Made by a program: the position numbers and the translations under genes
Shown: positions 1 through 12,200 of the stretch, piece by piece
Numbering within the stretch: the stretch's first letter is position 1
Layout of the letters: each line of letters begins with the position of its first letter
Notes under the pieces: model-generated
The model's database searches: none
Told to the model about the DNA's origin: nothing
What the model saw: the letters and a program-made list of their open reading frames with translations, nothing else
From: Sinonovacula constricta
Lineage: Eukaryota > Mollusca > Bivalvia > Cardiida > Solecurtidae
Direction of reading: 5' to 3'
Assembly (NCBI GenBank): GCA_007844125.1
Contig: CM017567.1
Span: 10,142,957 to 10,206,956, forward strand
DNA length: 64,000 nt

Positions 1-210
1 GCGGAGAGGGAGACTTTGTTCTCTGACAGACAGGCCTCACACTTATAAAAGGAACAATACAAAGCCTGGACAATCAACATGATTGATGATGATTATACAA
101 CACATTTTGGTTTTGCAAGGTCAAACACAAAAATGTTAGACCGCACCGGGTAGCGACAATGTTAGTTATAGTAGATCCATGTAACAAAAGATATGTTTTT
201 GTGTTTATAG
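1..210 (+). other. Left edge: intron upstream of first visible NFX1 exon
   Basis: No convincing coding segment or donor site is visible. The segment ends in a T-rich tract and TTTATAG acceptor at 201-210. Confidence 0.5.
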
Positions 211-3200
211 ACGGACTGCAGTGTGTGGTCAGTCAGCGGTGATCAAGTGTGACCAGGTCTGTGAGAGACTTCTCAACTGTGGCAGCCATTTCTGTATAGA
301 CAAGTGCCACACAGGACCCTGCCTGAAGTGTGAACAGGTCATCAAACAAGGTAACATATAGCTGCACAGCTATACCTTCTTTTTGATTGAATATAAATCA
401 CTGCATTTACAAATACATTTTTGTTATTTGTTGGATGTTTTTTCCTGAAATTAAACTTAATTATAAACACCATAATGTTAACAGAAGGGTCACAGCAAGT
501 GCTTTCTTGCAAAACACAAATGTTCTCATGTGGCATTGGGTTTTGTCATCAAAAATCATAATATTGACATAAAAAATGTAAAAATTATTTAAAGCTGATA
601 TGCTCAAAGTTCTTATAATGCTAAACACATTAAAATAATTTGCTAAATATATCAATCCGTCTGACAGACTTTGCTATTTGTTGTCCGTCTGTATAGTTAC
701 GAGCATCACTCTAATATGTATATCTGTTTGCACATGTTCAGAGTGTTACGGAGGCCATGAGAGTCGGGAGGTGATCTGTGGTACTGAGGAATCCTTCACA
801 CAGTCCTACAGCTGTGACAGGACTTGCTCCAAGTATGTATGATACAGTGTAGGAACTTACAATTTGTAGCACTAGCCAGAATTATGTGTTTTGATATTAT
901 GAGCCAAAAACTTTCACTACCCTAATCTTTTGTTCTCTATCTAGTCCTGAAACTATCTCCACTGATATATTTACATATATGGTAAAATCACTGACTTATT
1001 CTTTTGCTCAATCACTGAATTTTCTTGATTTATTGCAAGTACAGTAAAATCTTCCTTAAAAACCACCCCTTTGAGTGGGCCAACCTTCTTAGCAGGGCAT
1101 TTTTTTCCTGAACTGTTTTCTTCTCTTTGTTAATGTCCCACTACCTTAGTAAGCAGGGCATCCTGCTACCTGGGACCTGGGGCAGTTATTTCAGAACCAA
1201 TTAACATATTCACACCATTCTTAATTGTCGCTACTTGGGCCAGTTGTCCAGTGATACAAGTGTCATTAATCAGCTAATCATGCCTGCAAACATGCTCGAG
1301 TGAACAAGTTTGTTTGCATATTTTACGACTTCAAATTACAACATTGCCAATTCACTTAAAGTAATCGTAAAGAAAAATATTATGGCGTCAATTTGTTTGA
1401 TGTTTACAAACTGATGCAGGATCATAAGTTGAGCAGTACAAAAGGATCTCGGTGAAATGACCTCATCTCTTCTTAGAATTGCGGTAAACTTTCAGAAGCA
1501 GACATTAAAAGTATACACCAACTACAAACATATAATGATTAACCAGTTCTTTCAGTCAATTAAAATCTGACACACACTGTTTACTAAATAAAATGTGCTG
1601 TTGAATGTAAGGACTATCACATAAGAAAAACAGTTATAACATGTTCTGTCTTAAATTCTTAGTTCACAAATTTGAAATAAAATAACAAGTACTGAGAATT
1701 TACCTTATTTTTATCTTATAATTATGTCCTTTGTGAAAAATGACTTAATTCAAATAATATAAAATAAACAGTAAAACATAATATATAGTAAGGTTAAACA
1801 CAATAAGTACACTAGATAATATTTATACAATATCATTACAATATAATATTACACCTTTAAATATCAGTACTAAGTAATATGTATTTTAGATAGTATTATT
1901 ATGAGCTCACTTAGAGGACCACCGTACTGAGACACTTTAAAAAAAAGAACAACAGGTGGTTCTCTTAGTGCAGTTTTACTGTAGTTTGTTAAAGCTGGTA
2001 TTTTGATGGTAAAACTTTTGTCTGAATATGGAAAAATAAAATTTATGGAAATAGGACTACAACTTCAAAAACATGTAATGATCATTAAAAGCATACCTAC
2101 TGGTAAGTCAAAACCATCAAACCAATGCACAGTTTGTTAAGTGAGTTAAGGCATTTTGCCCATAAGAAAGGAACTAATATGTAAAACAGTGTAGTGATTA
2201 GTGTCTTAGACCCATTTATCCAGGGAAAGTCTTACTTTTAACGAGTAATTTCAGCCTCTGCAATTGCATAGTATGATGTATTTGTAAATGAATTTCATTC
2301 ATTTATTGGAATAACTAACTGGAAATATCTTTAATAATACATTAATAATTGCTGCCTGTTAGACCAAGTATGACCTTGCCTGTTATTATTGTTAGGCCGC
2401 TGGATTGTGGTCATCACAGCTGTGAGAGACCCTGCCACATTGGCTCCTGTGAAAGCTGTCCCATGTTGCCTACCAACCTGACCCACTGCCCCTGTGGGGC
2501 TGTGGCTCTGCACCAGTTGACCAGTGAGCCGAGAACCAGTTGCTTGGACCCGATACCCACCTGTACTGGTGTGTGTAACAAACCTCTCACTTGTGGACCT
2601 GAAGGTATGCACATAGTTTACTTATTGGGCGTCTATACGTAGAGGAGTTGAACACTAAACCTGCTTTTTTAACCTGTAAATTCATACATATTTACAACAA
2701 AAATGCAAAGGTCACAAAACATAGGGGGTTGAGGCACTTGTGGTCGAGCGGTTAGGCCTGCTTACTTTTAACTCCTCAGCCCCTCAACGCATGGGTTTAA
2801 GTCCCAGTCGTGGCGAAACTTTCATGTGGGGAGGTTTTCCAGCTAACCTGTGGTGCGCCTGTGGTTCTACCCAGGCGTAAGTCAGGGGCCTTCCTCCACC
2901 AATGATTAGCTGGATGTCACTATTATGATCATAATTGTGTCGGTACAATGTAACAAAAAACAACAACAAAGAACAACATTTTGCTAGTAAGTGAGCAGCA
3001 GATAGAGATCCTGATCAGATGGCTCCGGACAGATGTTCTACATCTTCATTGTCTGCCTTTGCCTGATCAATTTGTGAGTAGTAAGCTATTTGACTACTAA
3101 ACTAAAAGTCATGGTTGGTTACATACCAGGTTATTCATTGTTGATAAGTAGTAAAAATGTCTGTGTCCTACCACAATCTTCAGTAATCCAGACATTTTTT

Positions 3201-6200
3201 CACTTGTAGCGAACTAAGTGAAGCCTTCACTGGTAATATCATGCTGTTACTACACAACATGATACTGCACCTAATAAATTTATCTTAACACAGGACTGAC
3301 CAGGTGTACAACTAACCTTATCAGCAAACCTTAGCCAAGGAGTTTTTCCATAACCTTTTGACACCTTTAATATGATATGGATAGAATCTATACCTTCAAT
3401 ACCTTGAGGCAGTTAACAAACTTCAGCTCTACTTTGGCTGCTTTTAAAGTTTTATCCTAGATATTGTGTTATTGTAGATACAGAGTTTATTGCCAATGTC
3501 TTACACTTGTTTCAATCGGATGACACTGAATTGATCTTCATGACTGTGTAGATGGTATTTAAAACTTAATTGCTTCAGTCACTACTAGTGCAGATCCTGT
3601 TTGTACTAGAATAGAATGACCTTGATGAAGTAAGATTATATGTATGTATAATGTTACAATGACTTATGTTTGTTTTTTCTATTATATTTCATAGAGAATC
3701 GTCACACGTGTCATAGACAGTGCCATGAAGGTCCGTGTGGTCCGTGTGAAGGGTCCACCCTCCTCACCTGCAGGTGTCAATGTCGGGAGAAGGAGGTCAA
3801 GTGCTCAGAGATGGGTCAACTTACAGGTATGTCAACAAATCATTTAAATAATATGGATGTTGAGAATTTCATAAAAAGTCAAATTTAATATCAATAAATT
3901 GAATATATGGGACAAAACATTTTAATTCTATACCAATTAATTGACTTATTAAATTTATTTACTTCTTTGTGAAGTTATAAAATTTATAGACTAATTTAAT
4001 TAAACTGTTGTAACAGTATTTAGTAGTATTGGTGTCAATGTGTTTATTTGTTTTTTGTTGTTGTTATTATTTATATTCATATATATTATTACCGAAATGC
4101 CAGGCCTGTTTTTCAAAGCCTTAATAAAAATAAAATTTAATCTATTTTTGAACTACCTGAATGTATCAATTCAGGGTGAAATACTCAAAATATCAACAAG
4201 TTAATGATACTTGTTTTGTTAAGATAACAAGTTATGGCCCCTTGTTTTTTCAATATCAAATTAAAGTTTTATTTTAATTTCTTTATTTCTTTGGTTGTTT
4301 TAATATAATACTTATGTGTGTTATAATTAAAACAGGTCAAGTTGTTGTGTTTTTGTGTTGTTGTGTTTATTTGGGGTGGGGGTTGTGGGGGGGGGGGCAT
4401 TAGTGTGAGAGGGGGATCCATTACCGTAAAAACCCTAAGTCTAAGTCTTTTTATTGGCCGAAAACTTAGGGTTACAAAAAAAAAATTACGAAAAACGTGG
4501 CCGAAAACTTAGGGTTTGTCCGCGTTGCTGACTATCCAAAAATTGGTACAGTATACATGTGGTTTATGAATTCAAATGCGTAACGAAACTTACTGTATTT
4601 TCTAAGATTAGAATAAATCTAAATTATAAGCCTTATTTTTGTATTTCATGTTGATAGAATGCCGGTTGATTTAGTCTTATCCAACAGCAAGATCAAATAT
4701 TCTCAACTGGATAAAACTATTGACTCGAAAGTGTTAAACATCGGACAAGTTTAATATGCGGCTACTGTGTTTGTTAACACCTACTTTTACATGCTTTTGT
4801 TCATCATTCAATAAACATTTCACACCTTGTTGTTTGTTTCTTACAGCAATTGATTATGTTAAAGTCAAAGTCAATTGATTTTGAATTGATTTGAATTTAA
4901 TTATAAGATCGGGGCTAATTATCATAATTTATGTGTACGCCCGTCACCCAATCAAACGTTTGTATAATGTTTTTAAAGCAAACAATCATCTTTTCGATGA
5001 ATTGAGTGGCTAGAATTTAGTAATGTTGTTTCTATTGGATGTGTTTTTGAGAAAAAGAAAAATACTGGCTGGTTGAAAATGGTGGCCGAAAACTTAGGGT
5101 CACAGAAAAAAATTGCCGAATTTTAGTGGCCGAAAACTTAGGGTCATTTAAATAATTGGTTCAAAAAAAAAAATTGACCATGGCCGAAGACTTAGGGTGG
5201 CCGAAGACTTAGGGTTTTTACGGTACATAAAAATGGACTTGTGACATTTTTTACCATATTTTATTGTTAACCTTAATCTTTTGTTTCTGTTCAATAACTT
5301 TTGATACACTTGGTGTATTCACTGATATTGACAGTAAAAAATCTATAATAAAATTACACATGGGCAACCCACCCAGTGTTTTATGAGTTTTATGTGGTTA
5401 GACATGTTCTATCCTTACCTGTAGGTGTGGATTATTAAAGTTTTTTACATCGGCTAATTTGTAAATATTTTATTTTTTTCTCCTCAAGATGAGAATGGCC
5501 AGTTTCTCTGTGATAAAAGATGTAATAAGAAGAAACAGTGTGGTCGACACAAATGTGGTCAAATGTGCTGTGTGGTAAGATTACCGTTGAAATTTGTGCA
5601 GTCCATTTTATACTGTTGTTGTCAGAAGTTTTCAGAAGTTTCTGACCTTCTGTGTCTCATTGGTACTTGAATTTGTAATCAAATTTGCTCATTCAATTTT
5701 TTAAATAATTTTAGAAGCATTTTTTTGTTGTTGTACTGGTTTTTTCAGGCACACATAAGTTTTTTCGCTTGAAAAAATGACCTAATAGCCTGTTAATAAT
5801 AGGTATTTTCATCTTGTTTATTTTCTTTAGAATTCTTAGCTTAATTTCATTACTTCTTTTGTCTCATAATTTACCCAGCATCATAGTAGCTTTGATGTAT
5901 TTTTTACCACTATTTGAGGTTATCTTTGAAAATATGTTTACAAATGAAGTGTTTTGTCTTCAGTTGACAGATCATCCATGTGATATGATTTGTGGTCGAA
6001 AGTTACCATGTGGCCTACATAAGTGCATGGAGCCATGTCATCGTAACAACTGTCCCCCATGTCTGATGGCAGGTAGGTTGTGTCTGGATAATGTCTTACA
6101 TGTCTGCTGCCTGAATTCATATGACTTGAAACTTTAGGACCATCCATGGTAATGCAGAAAGCTCGGGGTAATGCAGAAAGTTCCGGGTTTTAATGTGCTT

Positions 6201-9200
6201 TATTCATGGACACTAGCAAGTCACAGTTACCAGAAAATAATAGTAGTATATAAAATATCTGTAACAGAATTTTTAATAACATGCTATATCATTGATGGCC
6301 GCTATGTATTGAAGTGTACTGGACAGCTGATTCACTGAAGAATTAATGGTCTGATATTTTTAAGTCAAACAAATAATTCATTTACTGGAATTTACACTGG
6401 TCAAGAATTCTTAGTTCATTTAAAAACAATCTGAAAATTATTCATTATAGGTATTAGAAAGTCACTGTAATAACTGTTTTCTAATTATGTCTGATGAAGG
6501 TAGACAAAGTCTATACAGTGTTAGGATTATTTGCAAAGCTTTCTGTGCATCTGTGTTGCAAAAAGGGCATTATTTATCTGACTTGATATCACTCAAGGAT
6601 TATTCTTTTACAGATACAGAAGACACTGGGTTCAATTTCATGCAGCTTAGTTAATTTTTGGTGTGCCCTCGGTCTGAGTAATAGGACTGCATGCTTCAAG
6701 TGTCAAGTATTACTGGCATGCCTAGAATCACTTCAATTTAAACATAACACAATAAACGCTAGATTAACATGACTATTGATAAAGAAATGTAATCAAACGT
6801 TGGAGACAGAAAAATCCTATTCTGTTCTAATAATGATATCAGGAATGTTTTTCTGCAGGTTTTGATGAGCTTACATGCCACTGTGGGATAGAGGTGTTGT
6901 TCCCACCAATACCTTGCGGCACCAAACCCCCTGAGTGTCATCGTCCATGCAGCCGGCAGCATGACTGTGATCATGAAGGTATCTAGAACCCTACTTTCTA
7001 TAACTTAATAAATCATTAATTGATAAGGATGAGGCAAATAAAGTAAACCCAGATCAGTTAGCTCGTGCTGGGAGCTGTCCGATCAGGATTTGCTCTTTCT
7101 GCAGAAGATTCTTTAATATGTCGAGTTTTCTTTGTATGAAGTTATTAGCATTACATAGTTGTTGTAGTTGCAAATAACTTTAGATTTTTCATAAATGTTG
7201 CAGGCTTAGACTTCATCAAGGAAGTTATTTATAGGACAATTATTATATTATGTGACAGTTTATGTTGTGTATTTGATATGACAGCTTTTACATTATCTAA
7301 GTAAGACTGTATAGTGTGTGTTTGATATGACAGCCTTTATATTGTCTAAGTAAGCCTGTGGTGTGTGTTTGATATGACAGCCTTTATATTGTCTAAGCCT
7401 GTGGTGTGTGTTTGATATGATAGCCTTTATATTGTCTAAGCCTGTGGTGTATGTTTGATATGACAGCCTTTATATTGTCTAAGCCTGTGGTGTATGTTTG
7501 ATATGACAGCCTTTATATTGTCTAAGCCTGTAATGTATGTTTGATATGACAGCCTTTATATTGTCTAAGTAAGCCTGTGGTGTATGTTTGATATGACAGC
7601 CTTTATATTGTCTAAGCCTGTGGTGTATATTTGATATGACAGCCTTTATATTGTCTAAGCCTGTGGTGTGTGTTTGATATGACAGCCTTTATATTGTCTA
7701 AGCCTGTGGTGTGTGTTTGATATGACAGCCTTTATATTGTCTAAGTAAGCCTGTGGTGTATGTTTGATATGACAGCCTTTATATTGTCTAAGCCTGTGGT
7801 GTATGTTTGATATGACAGCCTTTATATTGTCTAAGCCTGTGATGTATGTTTGATATGACAGCCTTTATATTGTCTAAGCCTGTGGTGTATGTTTGATTTG
7901 ACAGCCTTTATATTGTCTAAGCCTGTGGTGTATGTTTCAGTTCGCCACAACTGCCACTCTGATGACCACTGTGCTCCATGTACAGAGCTTACCAGCAAGA
8001 TGTGTATGGGCAACCATGTGGTAGGTGATGGTGCTCAAACACTGAACAAAACAAATCTGAAAACAAAAGAAAAATGTTGTCATTTTGGTCAAATACTTAA
8101 AAAAAATAATAAAAAAGCAATTTTTGTTCATTGTTAGTCAAAACCTTCATAAGATGCACACAAACAAATGTAAAATTTTCTGATTTTAGTAAAACACTTT
8201 ATATGTATAAATAAGTCAGAAAAAACATATTTTTTTCTTAACCTGTTAAAAAAGATATTTGATAGAAGTTTCAGTCTGATGATTTTTTATGGTAGAAAAA
8301 TGTGCTTTTTTAATCATGTGCTACATAAAAACAAACATGGTTGTTTTAACTGTACTGATGCATATAGAGTTAACCACACCTGCTTTTATGTAATATAGTT
8401 ACTAGCAGAGCAGTTCTTGCTAATCTATGTTATTATCTGTACAGAAATATATTGTTTCAAACTAGTTTAGCCTGTAGAGAAAATTGTTGTGTTAGAAGTA
8501 TTGAACTAATTGCACATAAACATGGTTGTTTTAAACATGTGCCTTTTATTTACACAGAAACGTTCCAACATCCCTTGTCACCTGACTGACATCTCTTGTG
8601 GTATGAAGTGTGGTAAACCTCTTCCATGTAGGGAGCATCTGTGTGTCAGGACATGTCACAAGGTGAGTTGTGTATGGACCATGGGCGGGTAACATGACAT
8701 ATCTTGTGGTATGAAGTGTGGGAGGAACTTTGTGTCAAGAACCTGTCAATATCCTTTTCTATATCTTTTCTGGTGACCATAATTGATGTGTACATATACC
8801 AAATAAGATCTGTTTGTTTTCCACCAGGGGGAGTGTCTGGAGGAAGAGTCTGAGTGCAGTCAGCCGTGCCAGAGGAAGCGGGACCACTGTGATCACATCT
8901 GTGGAGCCCCATGCCATGGAGAGAAACCCTGCCCTAGCACACCATGTAAAGCTACAGTAAGTGGTCAGAACAGACAGTACTAGCCCCAAGTCTCATTGAG
9001 ATTGTAGGGCATTAGCCATAGCTGGAGTCCATGTGTTTTATCTCTGACCAAGAATGGTTGTGGCTTTCCAAAGCTTTTATTGCATATGGATTCCAATACT
9101 AGCCAACAAGTCATCCATGTTATGGTTGTAATAAATCTCACCACTTAACAGCAACTGTGATTAAAGTTCTTTTTCTGCTTCAAGTGAACAGAACTTTGAA

Positions 9201-12200
9201 AAAATATTACTATACATAAATCAAGTGTTTGATGGCTTGTCTTTTGTATGGTAAATCTACAACATATTCGAATGGGGCTGATAAGCTTTCATGTTTTACT
9301 CTGTCATCTTGATAAATTTGTGATTTAGAAAGTGAAAACAGGTATTTTTTGTTTGCTGAACGCTTAGGTTATAATTTATACTATTCTTCCCTCAGGTCCA
9401 AATGCGGTGTGCTTGTGGACACAGAGAGACAGAGACCACCTGCTGGGTGGGAGCCCCACCCTCGGACTTTCAGAGGTGGGAAGACATGTTTGTTTAACTT
9501 ATGTCTTGACAGTTAATTTGGAAACAATATCTTTCAACCTACATCATTTAGTCATGATGGTACAGTTTCTCTATTCAATATACCAATATTCATTTTTTTA
9601 GTAGTATCTGTTGAACAACTGAACATCATTAAGTATGTCCACTGTTTGTGTTGGTAGGATCACCATGCAGTCCCTGAAGGAGTCCATACAAGGGTCCATG
9701 GGAGCTTCGACAGTCAACCTCAGCAAGTTCCACACCGGACAAGGAAGAATGTGAGTCAGGATTTAAATCTCCACTCACTTACCTTTCTGTTATTATAATA
9801 TTATTATAATTATTTATCCTGCCAAATCAGATGTAGGTTTCGCTCTGTTCCTCATTCCATCTGTCCCTCTTTCTATCAATTCTGTCATTCCCTCTTCTAT
9901 TGGAAACCATTCTATTAAAGTAACCAGCGATTCTTCATTAAACCATTCAATTCACCTTAGTTAGTGGGAGCATGCATAGTGGCCATGTGTGGAGTTGGTT
10001 GTAGGTCATATATCATGGTCGAATGTTAAATTCATTGCACTTTTGGTGCTGTGAGTAATTTTTACTTCTTTCACTTCTATCTTTTCAGCTCAAAGCATTT
10101 AGGGTCGTTAGAATCATGTGACTGGTTGTGGCATGATATCATGTCAGAAGTTCCTGTTATTATAATGAAGGCAGCACTTAAAATATTTTACACAAACATG
10201 TCTTCTGGATTACTGTAACATTGTTGGTAGGATGTTTTATGTCCATAGGACACTGAGAGCTTGCTTGACTGTTAATCAAAATACCCTGTATGCTTTCCTA
10301 GCTGTGAAAAAAATCACTTTGGCTTCCTATGTATCTACTGCATAATGAATAATTCTTTTGCCCAGGCTTGAGTGTACTGAGGGGTGTGCTCTCCTCGAAA
10401 GGAACAAACGAATGGCAGTGGCTCTCCAGATTCTGAACCCGGACCTCTCCTCCAAGCTTGGCTCTCCCAGCTATTCGGACTTTCTCAAAGACTATGCAAA
10501 GTGAGTCTTCTCTAACATAGCGTCATGGTAACCTTAGAAATTGTTTCCTTCTATTTACCAAGAATTAAGATCAGCTTTACCTGGTCTTAACTGTGTTTTG
10601 AATATTATTTTCAAAGGTCTTTTGTGCATGGAATTGCATTGCTGCACTATCGGGTCAGTTGTTAAATATTTTACCACTTCTCATAACTAGATCATTGTCT
10701 CCCAGTAAAAGAACTATCAACTGTTAACATAATTAAGTTAACTTAAGTTTAGTTTAGAACAATTATCATATGCATTATCAGTTCATTTTGATGTGCATTT
10801 GTTGTAAATGTTTTCAGAAAAGATGCTACATTTGTGGCAAGTGTGGAAAAAGCCTTTTCTGATCTGGTACAGTCTGCTAAAACAGTAAGTTGTCTGCATT
10901 CTAAAGATACTTGGTAATCTTTTGTCTGTGGGTCCTTGTCCTTTATTATATTGAAATGTTTTGTAATGTAATTAATCTACAGTTGCTCAGTTTATGAAGT
11001 CTTCATCTTGACACTAAGTATTTACCTGTATTTTTTTTCTCTCAAATAAATATCACTATCATGCTTTGTTAATAAAGTTTTTTTTCAATACTTTATTTTT
11101 GGTAAATAATTTACATGTAGATAAAGTAGAATTACTTTAACTCAATAAAAAGCCACTCTTGAGTTCTTAATTACTATTAATTATCATTGTATATAGCAAG
11201 GCTGGTTCTTATTTAAGATTCTTGAACATATACTTAAGTCTTCTGTGACACTGAACACAAATACAATATGAATGATAATACATGTATATTGATAAATATA
11301 AACTTCATTCCTCTGATCTTTAAGAAAATGGTTAAGTTAGTATTTGTTGTACACTTATTGGCACAACTATAACAGTTTAACACAGAGGGTTCTGTATGTG
11401 ATAATTGTTGTAAGAAACTAGTGTAGGATACATCTTATTGACCAAATTGACAATGAAGATCAACTTGGTGTGCCAGAACTGCTAACATGATAGTTGCATT
11501 TTATACTTATAAACTTTCTGTCAGATAGTACAAGTGGTGTGGTTAAAGTATCATTTTGTATTTTCAGTCCAAGAGGGCCTCTCGCAGTCACCCATTCCCA
11601 AGCATGAACCAGCCTCAGAGACGCTTGGTCCATGAGCTGGCAGAACATTATGGCTGTCAGACACAGAGTTATGACTTTGAGCCGAAGAAAAATGTGGTGG
11701 CAACAGCAATGAGGTTTGTCCACCTAAGTGATTACTACATCCGATGATTACACATGTACATTGAATATATCTCAAGATACAAAGTGTCTGGATGCTTTTT
11801 TGGAGTCACTTCTTTTAGTTAGGTGGTCAGTCTAGAAACAAGATTGGCCCATATTGATTCTTATCTGCCATTGGTTGGATTTCTATGACAATTAAAAGTA
11901 CTGGGGTGGAATCGCCATTGGCCTAGTAGTAGAATGTCTGATTTGCAACTTCTCTGACTGCTTGGTCTCTCAACTTGTGGGTTCGAGTCCCATGCAGGGT
12001 CAAGGGCTTTATGTTGGAAGGTCTTCCAGCTGACCTGCAGCTATGGCAATGAAAAATTATCTTTTTTATATGCTTGCCCTTTTACACTATTTCTTTGTAC
12101 AACTCTATACTAGCATTTGTTCAGTTCCTGTTTACTGTAGCCTGTAGAAGAAAAGCCTGTCAGCTACTATTCTCATTCCCTATACAACTTGTAATAAAGG

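Noticed and set aside
4422..5225. Interstitial telomere repeat (CCCTAA/TTAGGG)
   Set aside because: CCCTAA appears singly within the longer TACCGTAAAAACCCTAAGTC end and the 17-mer; there is no tandem hexamer run.
7262..7940. CRISPR-like regular array
   Set aside because: Units abut with no variable spacers, and the DNA is a eukaryotic intron. The same applies to the arrays at 18.2, 29.6 and 62.1 kb.
8690..8740. Possible extra NFX1 exon (second ATCTTGTGGTATGAAGTGTGG block after 8696)
   Set aside because: It is a short partial duplication of the exon at 8558-8662 lying in the next intron. It is not needed to keep frame and has no proper acceptor, so it is probably an exon-fragment duplication.
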